Assembly (NCBI GenBank): GCA_951801955.1
Contig: CATOOV010000002.1
Location: forward strand, 62,001-126,000
Source: an uncultured Lachnospiraceae bacterium
GTDB lineage: Bacteria; Bacillota; Clostridia; Lachnospirales; Lachnospiraceae
DNA length: 64,000 nt
Reading direction: 5' to 3'
Part shown: in pieces, positions 33,676 through 42,691 of the stretch
Layout of the letters: every line of letters starts with the position of its first letter
Numbering within the stretch: position 1 is the first letter of the stretch
Notes under the pieces: model-generated
What the model was told of the DNA's origin: nothing
Databases searched by the model: none
Seen by the model: the letters and a program-made list of their open reading frames with translations, nothing else
Program-made: the position numbers and the translations under genes

Positions 33676-35232
33676 GTGCCAGGAATTTTAATCGCTGTAG
33701 TTGCCGTAGTCGTCACGTTAATTATCGCGGTGCCTGTTACGTATCTGTCCACGATTGAATATCGCAAGCGTATTGCAGATTCAAAGGTTGGAAGTGCGGA
33801 GGAAAAGGCAAGAGAGATAATAGATGAGGCTGTAAAGGCTGCTGAGAACAAAAAGCGGGAATCTTTGCTGGAGATCAAGGAAGAGTCCATTCGTACAAAG
33901 AATGAACTTGATAAAGAAATCAAAGAACGCCGGAATGAGATTCAGCGCAACGAGCGACGCATTATCCAGAAAGAAGAAAATCTGGATCGAAAATTAGAGT
34001 CTATCGAGAAAAAGGAAGCAGGTTTTGCGGCAAAAGAAGAAGAGATTAACAGACAGAAGGCAGAAGTTAGTAAGCTACACGAAGAACGCGTACAGGAACT
34101 AGAAAGAATCTCAGGATTAACCTCTGAACAGGCAAAAGATTATCTTTTGAAAATGATTGAAGATGATGTGAAGCTTGATACTGCAAAATTGATTAAAGAA
34201 ATGGAAATCAAAGCAAAAGAGGAAGCAGGGAAGAAGGCAAAGGAATATATTGTAACTGCCATTCAAAAATGCGCAGCAGATCATGTGGCAGAAACAACAA
34301 TTTCTGTAGTGCAGCTTCCCAATGACGAAATGAAAGGAAGGATTATCGGAAGGGAAGGAAGAAATATTAGGACCCTGGAAACGATGACAGGTGTGGATTT
34401 AATTATTGATGATACACCAGAAGCAGTAATACTTTCTGGATTTGATCCAGTTCGTCGGGAAGTAGCTCGGATTGCTTTGGAAAAACTGATCGTAGATGGA
34501 CGTATCCATCCGGCACGAATTGAAGAAATGGTAGAAAAAGCCCAAAGGGAAGTGGAAACTATGATTCGGGAGGAGGGAGAAGCTGCAACGCTGGAAGTTG
34601 GTGTGCATGGAATTCATCCAGAGCTTGTGCGGTTGCTTGGTAAGATGAAGTTTCGGACAAGTTATGGTCAGAATGCATTGAAACATTCTGTAGAAGTAGC
34701 CCAACTCTCAGGATTGTTGGCAGCAGAGATCGGCGTTGATGTAAGGCTGGCAAAGCGTGCTGGGTTGTTACACGATGTTGGGAAATCTGTTGACCATGAA
34801 GTGGAAGGATCTCATATTCAGATTGGTGTGGACTTATGCAGAAAATATAAAGAAGGTCCAGTAGTCATTAATGCAGTTGAAGCACATCACGGAGATGTGG
34901 AACCAGAATCTCTGATTGCATGTCTGGTACAGGCAGCGGATGCAATTTCGGCAGCAAGACCGGGAGCAAGAAGAGAGACATTAGAAACATATTCAAACAG
35001 ATTAAAACAGTTAGAAGACATAGCCAATAATTTCAAAGGTGTTGATAAGTCATTTGCTATTCAGGCAGGTAGGGAGATTCGAATTATGGTAGTTCCTGAA
35101 CAAATTAGCGATGCTGATATGGTTTTGTTAGCGCGTGATGTTTCCAAACAGATTGAAAATGAATTGGAATATCCAGGACAAATCAAAATAAACGTGATTC
35201 GTGAATCTCGTGTAACTGATTACGCTAAGTAA
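33676..35232 (+). CDS. rny: Ribonuclease Y
   Basis: GTG 33676 follows ATAAGGAGGTGCTCCT. The 518 residues start with one membrane helix ([21 protein letters not shown]), then a long coiled coil (30-190), a KH domain ([17 protein letters not shown]) and an HD domain with the metal motif [12 protein letters not shown]. RNase Y is the membrane-bound endonuclease that starts mRNA decay in many Firmicutes. A strong terminator follows. Confidence 0.97.
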   Translation: MPGILIAVVAVVVTLIIAVPVTYLSTIEYRKRIADSKVGSAEEKAREIIDEAVKAAENKKRESLLEIKEESIRTKNELDKEIKERRNEIQRNERRIIQKEENLDRKLESIEKKEAGFAAKEEEINRQKAEVSKLHEERVQELERISGLTSEQAKDYLLKMIEDDVKLDTAKLIKEMEIKAKEEAGKKAKEYIVTAIQKCAADHVAETTISVVQLPNDEMKGRIIGREGRNIRTLETMTGVDLIIDDTPEAVILSGFDPVRREVARIALEKLIVDGRIHPARIEEMVEKAQREVETMIREEGEAATLEVGVHGIHPELVRLLGKMKFRTSYGQNALKHSVEVAQLSGLLAAEIGVDVRLAKRAGLLHDVGKSVDHEVEGSHIQIGVDLCRKYKEGPVVINAVEAHHGDVEPESLIACLVQAADAISAARPGARRETLETYSNRLKQLEDIANNFKGVDKSFAIQAGREIRIMVVPEQISDADMVLLARDVSKQIENELEYPGQIKINVIRESRVTDYAK

Positions 35233-35298
35233 AAGATACACAACCTTAACCACAGACAGCCGATTAAATCGGCACATTCTGTATCATTTTAGGCATGT

Positions 35299-35333
35299 AA
35301 GACCGTCAACATTTTTATGTTGGCGGTCTTTAA
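35299..35333 (+). terminator. Terminator after rny
   Basis: AAGACCGTCAACAT pairs with ATGTTGGCGGTCTT around TTTT, with a short T-rich end (CTTTAATTCT). Confidence 0.8.
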
Positions 35334-35335
35334 TT

Positions 35336-35371
35336 CTCATATAGGAAATTCCTCCAAATTTCCTATATGAG
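35336..35371. repeat. 14-bp inverted repeat
   Basis: CTCATATAGGAAAT and ATTTCCTATATGAG are exact reverse complements separated by a short CT-rich loop. The same GGAAATT/AATTTCC theme appears after the his terminator near 62070. Purpose unknown; it lies in the 346-base rny-Nudix spacer. Confidence 0.7.
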
Positions 35372-35458
35372 AAAACTACCATGCGCACGCGCACAAGAAG
35401 AAAGAGTCACTTCGTGACTGTGCGCGGCGCGGAACAAAAGATGCGTTAGTAAAGGAAG

Positions 35459-35493
35459 TTGGTCGCGGAGGTGCGTGAAACGCACTTTTGTTC
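35459..35493. repeat. 35-bp hairpin repeat, copy 2
   Basis: TTGGTCGCGGAGGTGCGTGAAACGCAC... matches the copy at 1266 at 31 of 35 positions. Just upstream is more GC-rich hairpin sequence (GTCACTTCGTGAC, GTGCGCGGCGCGG). The track extends the Nudix ORF through this repeat, which is not credible as coding. Confidence 0.7.
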
Positions 35494-35578
35494 CATAATT
35501 AGGAAAAGAGATAGCTTGAATTTGGCACCAAGACGCAAAATAGTGGGTCATGAATATTGTGAAAGAAGAGGAAATAAA

Positions 35579-36124
35579 ATGAAACAACCATTAGTCAAAC
35601 GGGTAAAAAGAGTATTAGAGCATGAAGGATCTATTTTGGATTTTTATTCTGATTATATGGAATTGCCAGATGGGAAAGTAGAGAAATGGGATTATGTGGA
35701 ACATCGAAAGGGGGCTGCCGCGGTGGTCCCAGTATTGCCGGATGGAAGAATACTGATGGTACGCCAATATCGAAATGCCCTGAACCGTTACACCATTGAG
35801 ATACCAGCAGGTTCCAGGGATTCTGTTACAGAACCTACGATTGAGTGTGCATCCAGGGAACTGGAAGAAGAAACAGGATATCGCTGTGACCATTTGGAAT
35901 TTCTTTTATCTCTGCGAACAACGGTTGCTTTTTGTAATGAAATGGTTGATGTCTATGTAGCTGCGGACTTGGTACCTACAGAACAACATCTGGATGAAGG
36001 CGAGTTTATTGAATTGGAAGCATATTCTCTGGAAGAATTGTGTGATTTGGTTTATCAGGGAGTGATTCAAGACTCAAAGACGGTGGCAGCACTCATGGCG
36101 TATAAGAATAAGTATCAGAAATGA
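35579..36124 (+). CDS. Nudix hydrolase, ADP-ribose pyrophosphatase type
   Basis: ATG 35579 follows GAAGAGGAAATAAA and gives 181 residues. The track's earlier start runs through a repeat and lacks a ribosome site. The Nudix box reads GSRDSVTEPTIECASRELEEETGY, with the REL-EE core intact. The sequence before it (VPVLPDGRILMVRQYRNALNRYTIEIPAG) is typical of ADP-sugar pyrophosphatases, which split ADP-ribose to AMP and ribose 5-phosphate. The substrate is inferred from subfamily look. Confidence 0.88.
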   Translation: MKQPLVKRVKRVLEHEGSILDFYSDYMELPDGKVEKWDYVEHRKGAAAVVPVLPDGRILMVRQYRNALNRYTIEIPAGSRDSVTEPTIECASRELEEETGYRCDHLEFLLSLRTTVAFCNEMVDVYVAADLVPTEQHLDEGEFIELEAYSLEELCDLVYQGVIQDSKTVAALMAYKNKYQK

Positions 36125-36147
36125 TCTCCATTACATAAGAATTAGAA

Positions 36148-36246
36148 AGGACTGCCACATTAAGAAAATAACAGATAGGAATTAGTATCCTTCCTCTTTG
36201 GAAACACCATGTCCTGTATGTTTCATTCTTATTGCGACAGTCCCTT
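36148..36246. repeat. Palindromic element D, distant relative of A-C
   Basis: AAGGACTGCCACATTAAGAA at the left faces a right end whose reverse complement is AAGGGACTGTCGCAATAAGAA. Inner parts (ACAGATAGGA / TCCTGTATGT) also pair. Length about 100 bases. The ends resemble the TGTCGCAA ends of elements A-C, but the centre differs. Confidence 0.6.
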
Positions 36247-36327
36247 CAAGTTTAGCTGGTATAATACCGCCAGGTTCAAAAGAACTAGTAGCTTGATTGT
36301 GCCTTAATTTTTGTGCTCTGTTGTCTG

Positions 36328-36543
36328 CTACATGGTAGTAGAATTACCAGCCATCTGTTTTTCCTGGGCCTCGATCATTTTCTTCACCATATATCCGCCG
36401 ACAGAACCATTCTGCTTGGAGGTTAAATCTCCGTTATAGCCGTCCTTTAAAGGTACACCAATTTCGTTTGCAACTTCAAATTTGAACTTATCCAATGCAC
36501 TTTTTGCTTCTGGTACTACTGCTTTGTTAGATGAATTAGACAT
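36328..36543 (-). CDS. Alpha/beta-type small acid-soluble spore protein
   Basis: ATG 36543 follows ACAGGAGGGAACGAT. The 71 residues have the family signature: ALDKFKFEVANEIGVPL, which contains the germination-protease site, and SKQNGSVGGYMVKKMIEAQE. These proteins coat spore DNA and are broken down on germination. Sigma-G control is expected from the family, but I could not assign its promoter boxes. Confidence 0.95.
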   Translation of the reverse strand: MSNSSNKAVVPEAKSALDKFKFEVANEIGVPLKDGYNGDLTSKQNGSVGGYMVKKMIEAQEKQMAGNSTTM

Positions 36544-36809
36544 ATCGTTCCCTCCTGTTGTCTTTCGTTATGCTATCTTTTGTCTGAGCGCTTTTTGCTC
36601 GTCAGGTAGGAAGTGGATTTTTACCCCTGCACGCCGAGCCGGGCACATGCCAGCTTTGCTGACATCCTTCCTTTGAGTGTTTGTGTGCGTACATAAGCGC
36701 CGTGTAACCCATCGGTTACAGTGATAGTATATGCACAGATTTTTGGATTAGACATGCAGTTCTTTCCGGTTTTAACAAAAAATGTAATTGTATGGCGTCT
36801 TGGACAGGC

Positions 36810-38549
36810 TTAATCGGATACCAGTGTTAATCCGCTGATGTCTGGGGAAGCTACCAGAGAATAGTTGGTATAGTAGACGACAAATCCTGGTTTGCTGCCC
36901 TTGGGTTTTTTTACGTTTTTCTTTTCCAGATAGTCTATTTCGACCTTGTCATTATCTCTTCCCTTAGAATAGTATGCCGCAAGCCTTCCAGCTTCCTCGA
37001 AGGCACGGTCTGGGAGTTCTTCCCCATTGGTTTTTACTACCACATGGGATCCAGGCATTCCTTTTGCGTGGAACCACCAATCGCATCCTACTGCAAATTT
37101 AAAGGTCAGATCGTCGTTTTGAAAATTGTTTTTTCCAATATAAATATGAAACCCATCCGAAGAAAGATAGTGGAAAGGCTTGCTTTTCATCTTTTGCTTT
37201 TTGTCCGTATGTTTTTTCTTGATATAGCCGAACTGTGTCAATTCTTCCTTAATCTGAGACAGGTCATCCTCTGATACAGCGATATCCAAAGAAGTAGAAA
37301 TAGATTCCAAATGTTCGATTTCTTCCTTTGTCTCCCTAGTTAAATCTGTCAAAGCTTCAAACGTACGTTTTAATTTATTGTATCTGTCAAAATATTTCTG
37401 AGCATTTTCCTGTGGCGTCAATTGGTTGTCCAGAGGTATCGTAATCGTTTCATTGGTATAGTAATTTAATGCGGAAAGGGTTTTTGCTCCTTCTTCCAGA
37501 TGATAACCATACGTATTGATCAGTTCCCCATAGATTCTATATTTTTCCCGTTTTTCAGTATCCTTCAGTTGTTTCAACTGCAGATCATATTTTTTGCGGT
37601 TCCGATCCAGTACAGTGGAGACAACTTTCCGCAGATCCGCTGATTTTTGGCGGATACGGGTATAAATATTTTTGTCTCCATAATAGGTTTCCAATACTTG
37701 GGAAATACTGGGATATTCCATGATTGTTAAGTCATGATATTGTGTCAATTCCACAGCAGCAAATTCCACAGGTTCTTTTCCTTTTTTGACAATGTTAGGG
37801 TAGAATTTTTTGCCCCGGATATCTTCCATCAGCCAGGAAAAGTGGTGGTAGAGATGATGTTTCTCATCCTCCGACAATGCACATGCTGGGCGGTCGCCTT
37901 CCAATCCAGCTCGATAACACAGTTCAGAAGCGATGACAGGGCTAATTCCCGTATAGGCAGTAAAAATGTTTTTTTGTAAATGATTGGGTTTGGAATATAC
38001 CTTCTCAAAAAATTCTTCTTCTGTTGTTTCCAGGGGATTAGATTTCTGCTGGGTCTCTGGAATAAAATAAGTTCTTCCTGGAAGCACCTCACGGACAGAA
38101 CTGACTTGGGCGGAAATATGTTTGATGCTGTCTATAATACGGAGATTTTCCTCACAGAAAATAATATTGCTGTGTTTTCCCATAATTTCCACAATCAGTA
38201 GTTTATGGCACAAATCTCCAAGTTCATTGAGGTGTTCAATTTCAAAATTGATGATGCGCTCCATATTTGGCTGGTAAATTTTTGTGATTCTGCCATTCGC
38301 AATATGTTTTCTTAAAAGCATACAGAAATTGGGCGCTGTCATAGGGCTTGGCTTGTTTTCCTTTGTCAGGTAGACCAGGGGAAGAGAAGCGCTCGCCGAC
38401 AAGACTAACCGTACTTGTCCATGGGTTCCCTTTAAAGTCAACAGAAGTTCATCGGTTTCTGGCTGTGCTATTTTGCTAATTCTGCCGTTTAGAACAGTTT
38501 CATTTAATTCTTTTACTAAGTTTGTTATTACAATTCCATCTAATGCCAT
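36810..38549 (-). CDS. rqcH: Ribosome quality control protein RqcH (NFACT/FbpA family)
   Basis: The track starts 17 codons early. ATG 38549 follows AAAAGGAGAACCACA and begins MALDGIVITNLVKEL, the typical start. The 579 residues show the NFACT-N domain, helix-hairpin-helix and coiled-coil middle, and the NFACT-R domain near the end (GFHIYIGKNNFQNDDLTFKFA...DWWFHAKGMPGSHVVVK). RqcH binds stalled 50S subunits and recruits tRNA-Ala to add alanine tails. Older annotation calls it fibronectin-binding protein. It stands alone, divergent from yicC. Confidence 0.95.
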   Translation of the reverse strand: MALDGIVITNLVKELNETVLNGRISKIAQPETDELLLTLKGTHGQVRLVLSASASLPLVYLTKENKPSPMTAPNFCMLLRKHIANGRITKIYQPNMERIINFEIEHLNELGDLCHKLLIVEIMGKHSNIIFCEENLRIIDSIKHISAQVSSVREVLPGRTYFIPETQQKSNPLETTEEEFFEKVYSKPNHLQKNIFTAYTGISPVIASELCYRAGLEGDRPACALSEDEKHHLYHHFSWLMEDIRGKKFYPNIVKKGKEPVEFAAVELTQYHDLTIMEYPSISQVLETYYGDKNIYTRIRQKSADLRKVVSTVLDRNRKKYDLQLKQLKDTEKREKYRIYGELINTYGYHLEEGAKTLSALNYYTNETITIPLDNQLTPQENAQKYFDRYNKLKRTFEALTDLTRETKEEIEHLESISTSLDIAVSEDDLSQIKEELTQFGYIKKKHTDKKQKMKSKPFHYLSSDGFHIYIGKNNFQNDDLTFKFAVGCDWWFHAKGMPGSHVVVKTNGEELPDRAFEEAGRLAAYYSKGRDNDKVEIDYLEKKNVKKPKGSKPGFVVYYTNYSLVASPDISGLTLVSD

Positions 38550-38771
38550 TGTGGTTCTCCTTTTAGATTTCGGTATGTTATAGATAATTATGAAACTCAA
38601 TAATTTTGATCGTATTGTAATTTCATGATTGCCTAAATTACAATATGTTTAGTATATACTAACTTTTCTCAAAAAGAAAGTTTGACTATTTCCAGAATCT
38701 GTTTTATAATAAAAATATCTATGCATATAGATAGAGAAGGTTTCAGATGACCAAAACACAGGAGGCTCTGT

Positions 38772-39650
38772 ATGATAAAAAGTATGACCGGTTTTGGACG
38801 TTGTGAAGTTGGGAATGAAATGCAGAAGATCACGGCGGAAATAAAGTCGGTAAACCATCGGTATCAGGATATTGCAATTAAGATGCCGAAGAGATTGAAT
38901 TTTTTTGAAAGTAAAATTCGTAATCTGATAAAAAATTATATTCAAAGAGGAAAAGTAGATCTTTATATTACTTACGAAAATTGTATCGAAAATCAGGTGC
39001 AGCTAAAATATAACCAGCCTCTTGCCGCTGAATATGTAAAATATATGCGGCAGATGGCAGAAGATTTTCAATTGCCAATGGAGCTGACAGCGGCAAATCT
39101 ATCCCGATATCCTGATGTTATTACAATGGAAGAACAGGAAGTTGATGAAGAACAATTATGGCAGCTTTTGGAACAAGCAGTCTGCGGGGCAGCGGAACAG
39201 TTTGTAGATATGCGGCTTCGGGAAGGTGAGCAGCTTTGGAAAGATTTGATGGGAAAGCTGGACGTGATGTATCGTTATGTGGAACAGATTGAACAGCGTT
39301 CTCCTGGTATTCTGAAAGAATACCACAATAAACTTTTGGGTAAAGTGCAGGAGCTTTTTGCAGATACCCAGGTGGAGGAGAGCAGGCTAATAACAGAAGT
39401 CACTATTTTTGCCGATAAAATTTGTACAGATGAGGAAACTGTCCGTTTAAAAAGCCATATTATCAGTATGAAGAAAACATTGATGCAAGAAGAAAGTATT
39501 GGAAGGAATTTGGATTTTATTGCCCAGGAGATGAACCGGGAAGCGAACACCATTCTCTCCAAGGCAAATGACATGGAAATTTCCCAGATTGCCATTAATC
39601 TAAAAACTGACATTGAGAAGGTGCGAGAGCAAATTCAAAATATCGAATAG
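38772..39650 (+). CDS. YicC/YloC-family endoribonuclease
   Basis: ATG 38772 follows ACAGGAGGCTCTGT. It starts MIKSMTGFGRCEVGNE, the family hallmark. DUF1732 is at the end (GRNLDFIAQEMNREANTILSKANDMEISQIAINLKTDIEKVREQIQNIE). Length 292 fits. YicC proteins are RNases linked to RNA turnover and stationary phase. It is first in a run with gmk and rpoZ (24-base gap), a conserved clostridial order. Confidence 0.95.
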   Translation: MIKSMTGFGRCEVGNEMQKITAEIKSVNHRYQDIAIKMPKRLNFFESKIRNLIKNYIQRGKVDLYITYENCIENQVQLKYNQPLAAEYVKYMRQMAEDFQLPMELTAANLSRYPDVITMEEQEVDEEQLWQLLEQAVCGAAEQFVDMRLREGEQLWKDLMGKLDVMYRYVEQIEQRSPGILKEYHNKLLGKVQELFADTQVEESRLITEVTIFADKICTDEETVRLKSHIISMKKTLMQEESIGRNLDFIAQEMNREANTILSKANDMEISQIAINLKTDIEKVREQIQNIE

Positions 39651-39673
39651 AAGTCGGCAAAGGAAGGACGTAG

Positions 39674-40309
39674 ATGAAAGAAAAAGGGATTTTAGTTGTT
39701 GTTTCCGGTTTTTCCGGTTCTGGCAAAGGAACGATTATGAAACAGCTCTTAGAGGAGCATCCAAGCACATATGCACTTAGTATCTCCGCTACGACTCGGA
39801 TTCCCAGACCTGGCGAGTGCCATGGAAAAGAATATTTTTTCGTGTCCAGGGAGGAATTTGAACAAATGATTCATAAAAAGGCATTAATCGAATATGCCCA
39901 ATATGTAGATAATTATTATGGGACACCCAAAGATTATGTGGTTGAAAAGCTGGAACAAGGCAAAGATGTTATCTTAGAAATTGAGATTCAAGGTGCCTTA
40001 AAGGTAAAAAAAGCTTATCCAGATACACTTTTGCTGTTTGTGTCCCCGCCCAGTGCCCAGGAGCTGAAAAACCGCCTTATAAACAGGGGAACGGAGGAAG
40101 AAGCTGTAATTGCCTCCCGTCTAAGCCGTGCCTGGCAGGAAGCACAAGGGATCGAACAATATGATTATTTTGTAATTAATGATGATTTGGAAGAATGTGT
40201 ACAGGAAGTACATTCTATTATACAAAATGAACATGCCCGTGCGGCAAGGAATTGTGAATTAATTGAAACTATTAGGGCAGAGTTAAAAAGCTTTGCGAAA
40301 GGAGAATGA
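39674..40309 (+). CDS. gmk: Guanylate kinase
   Basis: The 211-residue product has the P-loop SGFSGSGKGTIMKQL, the GMP-binding SATTRIPRPGECHGKEYFFV and the lid segment RLINRGTEEE. It phosphorylates GMP to GDP. ATG 39674 follows AAGGAAGGACGTAG. The end overlaps the ribosome-site region of rpoZ, consistent with one transcript. Confidence 0.97.
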   Translation: MKEKGILVVVSGFSGSGKGTIMKQLLEEHPSTYALSISATTRIPRPGECHGKEYFFVSREEFEQMIHKKALIEYAQYVDNYYGTPKDYVVEKLEQGKDVILEIEIQGALKVKKAYPDTLLLFVSPPSAQELKNRLINRGTEEEAVIASRLSRAWQEAQGIEQYDYFVINDDLEECVQEVHSIIQNEHARAARNCELIETIRAELKSFAKGE

Positions 40310-40314
40310 TTATT

Positions 40315-40584
40315 ATGATGTTACATCCCTCTTACACAGATTTGATGAAAGTGGCAAACAGTGGTGTTGAAATTGGTGAAGAGCCAGTGGTAAACAGCCG
40401 TTACTCTATTGTGTTGGCGACTGCCAAGAGGGCACGCCAGATTATTGGAGGAGAGGAACCAATGATAGATAATCCTTCCAACAAAAAACCTCTGTCTATT
40501 GCAGTGGAAGAGGTATATAACAGCAAAGTGACGATTGTGGGGGAAGAATTGGAAGAAACTGAGGATGCCCTGGAAGAGGCATAA
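40315..40584 (+). CDS. rpoZ: RNA polymerase omega subunit
   Basis: I chose ATG 40315 because AAAGGAG is too near the track start 40306. The product (89 residues) starts MMLHPSYTDLMKV and contains NSRYSIVLATAKRARQI and KPLSIAVEEVYNSKV, typical omega segments. It helps assemble RNA polymerase. gmk-rpoZ linkage is usual. An acidic tail ends the protein. Confidence 0.93.
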   Translation: MMLHPSYTDLMKVANSGVEIGEEPVVNSRYSIVLATAKRARQIIGGEEPMIDNPSNKKPLSIAVEEVYNSKVTIVGEELEETEDALEEA

Positions 40585-40593
40585 GATTATGTT

Positions 40594-40657
40594 ATACCAC
40601 ATCATTCCACACAGCATATACAAGTATTTGTTTGCGCTGTGTGGAATGATGTGGTAT
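40594..40657. terminator. 22-bp perfect hairpin between rpoZ and rimO
   Basis: ATACCACATCATTCCACACAGC and its exact reverse complement surround a loop of about 20 bases. Only TTCTTAAT follows, so a normal T-run is missing. It may act as a two-way terminator, an RNA barrier or an RNase III-type processing site. Confidence 0.6.
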
Positions 40658-40733
40658 TCTTAATCGTGGTAATCTATTTTTCCCATATGGAAAAATAAAA
40701 TGTGTACTCACACAAGAATCAGTGGAGGAAATC

Positions 40734-42059
40734 ATGAAAATTTTATTCGTTTCTCTTGGATGTGATAAAAATCTGGTAGATACAGAATTTATGATAGGGA
40801 CTTTAAAAGCGGCAGGCCATACATTTACCAATGAGGAACAACAAGCAAACGCCATTATTATCAATAGCTGCTGTTTTATCAATGATGCCAAGGAAGAAAG
40901 TATTCAAACGATTCTCGAAATGGCTGAATATAAGGAGCGTGGAAGCTGTCAGGCTTTGATTGTGGCAGGCTGTCTGGCACAGCGGTATCAGGAGGAGATT
41001 CGAAAAGAAATTCCCCAGGTAGACGCTGTATTAGGCACCAACTCTTATGAGGAAATAGCAAAGGCATTGGAAGAAGTCCAAAAAGGTAATATTTATGAAC
41101 AATATCACACCTTGGAGACACTTCCAGTTCCGAAAATCAGACGTACCCTGACAACAGGAGGACATTATGCCCATCTGAAAATTGCAGAGGGATGCAATAA
41201 AAATTGTACTTACTGTATTATTCCTAAGATCCGGGGACCTTATCGAAGCGTGCCTATGGAGAGCCTCATTGCACAGGCAAAACAGCTTGCAGGGCAGGGC
41301 GTGAGGGAGTTGATTCTGGTTGCACAGGAAACTACCAGATACGGTGTGGATCTATATGGAAAAAAATCACTTCATACGTTGCTGGACCAATTAAATAAAA
41401 TTCCTGGAATTTATTGGATCCGGATTATGTATTGTTATCCAGAAGAGATCTATGAGGAACTGGTACAGTCTATAAAAAGAAATCAAAAGGTGTGCCATTA
41501 TCTTGACATGCCCATCCAGCATATAAACGACACGATCTTGAAACGGATGGGCAGGCGGACGACGAAGAAGGAATTGACAGAACAAATTCGGCGCTTAAAA
41601 AAAGCAATCCCAGATCTTGCGCTGCGCACCACATTGATTGCTGGATTTCCAGGGGAAACCCAACAAATGCATGAAGAATTGATGTATTTTCTAAATGAGA
41701 CGGAATTTGACCGTTTGGGAGCCTTTCCTTATTCTCAGGAGGAAGGAACGCCAGCGGCTGAATTTCCAGACCAGGTGGAAGAACAGCAGAAAATTCAGTG
41801 GCAGGAAGAAATTATGGAGCTTCAGGAGGAAATCATCTTTGATAAAAATGAAGATATGAAGGGCAAAGAATTCCTAGTGATGATTGAAGGAAGGGTAGAT
41901 GGTGAAAACGCTTATGTAGGCAGAACCTATCGGGATGCACCAGAGGTTGATGGTTATATTTTTGTCAATACGGATGTACCTCTGATGACCGGTGATTTTG
42001 TAAAAGTATGTGTTACTGGAGCTTATGAATATGATTTAATAGGAGAAATGGTATCATGA
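40734..42059 (+). CDS. rimO: Ribosomal protein S12 methylthiotransferase RimO
   Basis: ATG 40734 follows AGTGGAGGAAATC (the track start lies 12 bases earlier). The 441 residues contain the N-terminal Fe-S cysteines (SLGCDKNLVD, NSCCFINDA, AGCLAQRY), the radical-SAM motif GCNKNCTYC near 155, and a TRAM domain at the end. LGCDKN and the order with pgsA favour RimO over MiaB. It methylthiolates an Asp of S12. Overlaps pgsA by four bases (ATGA). Confidence 0.95.
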   Translation: MKILFVSLGCDKNLVDTEFMIGTLKAAGHTFTNEEQQANAIIINSCCFINDAKEESIQTILEMAEYKERGSCQALIVAGCLAQRYQEEIRKEIPQVDAVLGTNSYEEIAKALEEVQKGNIYEQYHTLETLPVPKIRRTLTTGGHYAHLKIAEGCNKNCTYCIIPKIRGPYRSVPMESLIAQAKQLAGQGVRELILVAQETTRYGVDLYGKKSLHTLLDQLNKIPGIYWIRIMYCYPEEIYEELVQSIKRNQKVCHYLDMPIQHINDTILKRMGRRTTKKELTEQIRRLKKAIPDLALRTTLIAGFPGETQQMHEELMYFLNETEFDRLGAFPYSQEEGTPAAEFPDQVEEQQKIQWQEEIMELQEEIIFDKNEDMKGKEFLVMIEGRVDGENAYVGRTYRDAPEVDGYIFVNTDVPLMTGDFVKVCVTGAYEYDLIGEMVS

Positions 42060-42598
42060 ATTTACCAAATAAACTGACCATCTTACGAGTCGTCTTAATT
42101 GTCCCTTTTGTAATTTGTATGCTTCTTCCTGAATTGGGCGATGCAGGGATGTATGCCGCTGTTGCAATTTTTATCATTGCCAGCCTGACAGATCTGCTGG
42201 ACGGAAAAATTGCAAGAAAATACAACCTTGTTACCAATTTTGGAAAATTTATGGATCCCCTTGCGGATAAACTGCTGGTGGCTTCCGCCTTGATTTGTCT
42301 TACCGCAAATGGTAGGCTTGCTCCATGGATCTCCATTATCATTATCAGCCGTGAATTTATTATCAGCGGTTTCCGCCTGGTAGCGTCTGATAATGGTATT
42401 GTGATCGCGGCAAGTTATTGGGGAAAGTTTAAGACTACATTCCAAATGCTTATGATACTCATGCTGATTCTAGATTTTGATCATAATGTATATCAAATCT
42501 GTGCAGAACTTATTACTTATGTTGCGCTGATTTTGACGCTGATTTCCCTGATTGATTATATTGTCAAGAATAAAGCTGTTTTAAAAGAGCAAAAATAA
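42056..42598 (+). CDS. pgsA: CDP-diacylglycerol-glycerol-3-phosphate 3-phosphatidyltransferase
   Basis: The 180-residue membrane protein has the CDP-alcohol phosphotransferase motif DLLDGKIARKYNLVTNFGKFMDPLAD, with all catalytic Asp residues, and about five helices. It makes phosphatidylglycerol phosphate. The start overlaps the rimO stop (ATGA), and cinA follows, a common Firmicutes order. Confidence 0.95.
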   Translation: MNLPNKLTILRVVLIVPFVICMLLPELGDAGMYAAVAIFIIASLTDLLDGKIARKYNLVTNFGKFMDPLADKLLVASALICLTANGRLAPWISIIIISREFIISGFRLVASDNGIVIAASYWGKFKTTFQMLMILMLILDFDHNVYQICAELITYVALILTLISLIDYIVKNKAVLKEQK

Positions 42599-42691
42599 TT
42601 CAATGATACAGAAACCATATGGATGATAACGGCAGTAGTTCTTATGGGTTTTAAGATGTTTTAAATTTAAATCAGTGAAAAGGATGATGAA

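Noticed and set aside
35459-35578. N-terminal extension of the Nudix ORF
   Set aside because: It runs through a non-coding hairpin repeat shared with position 1266. The ATG at 35579 has a ribosome site and the usual family start.
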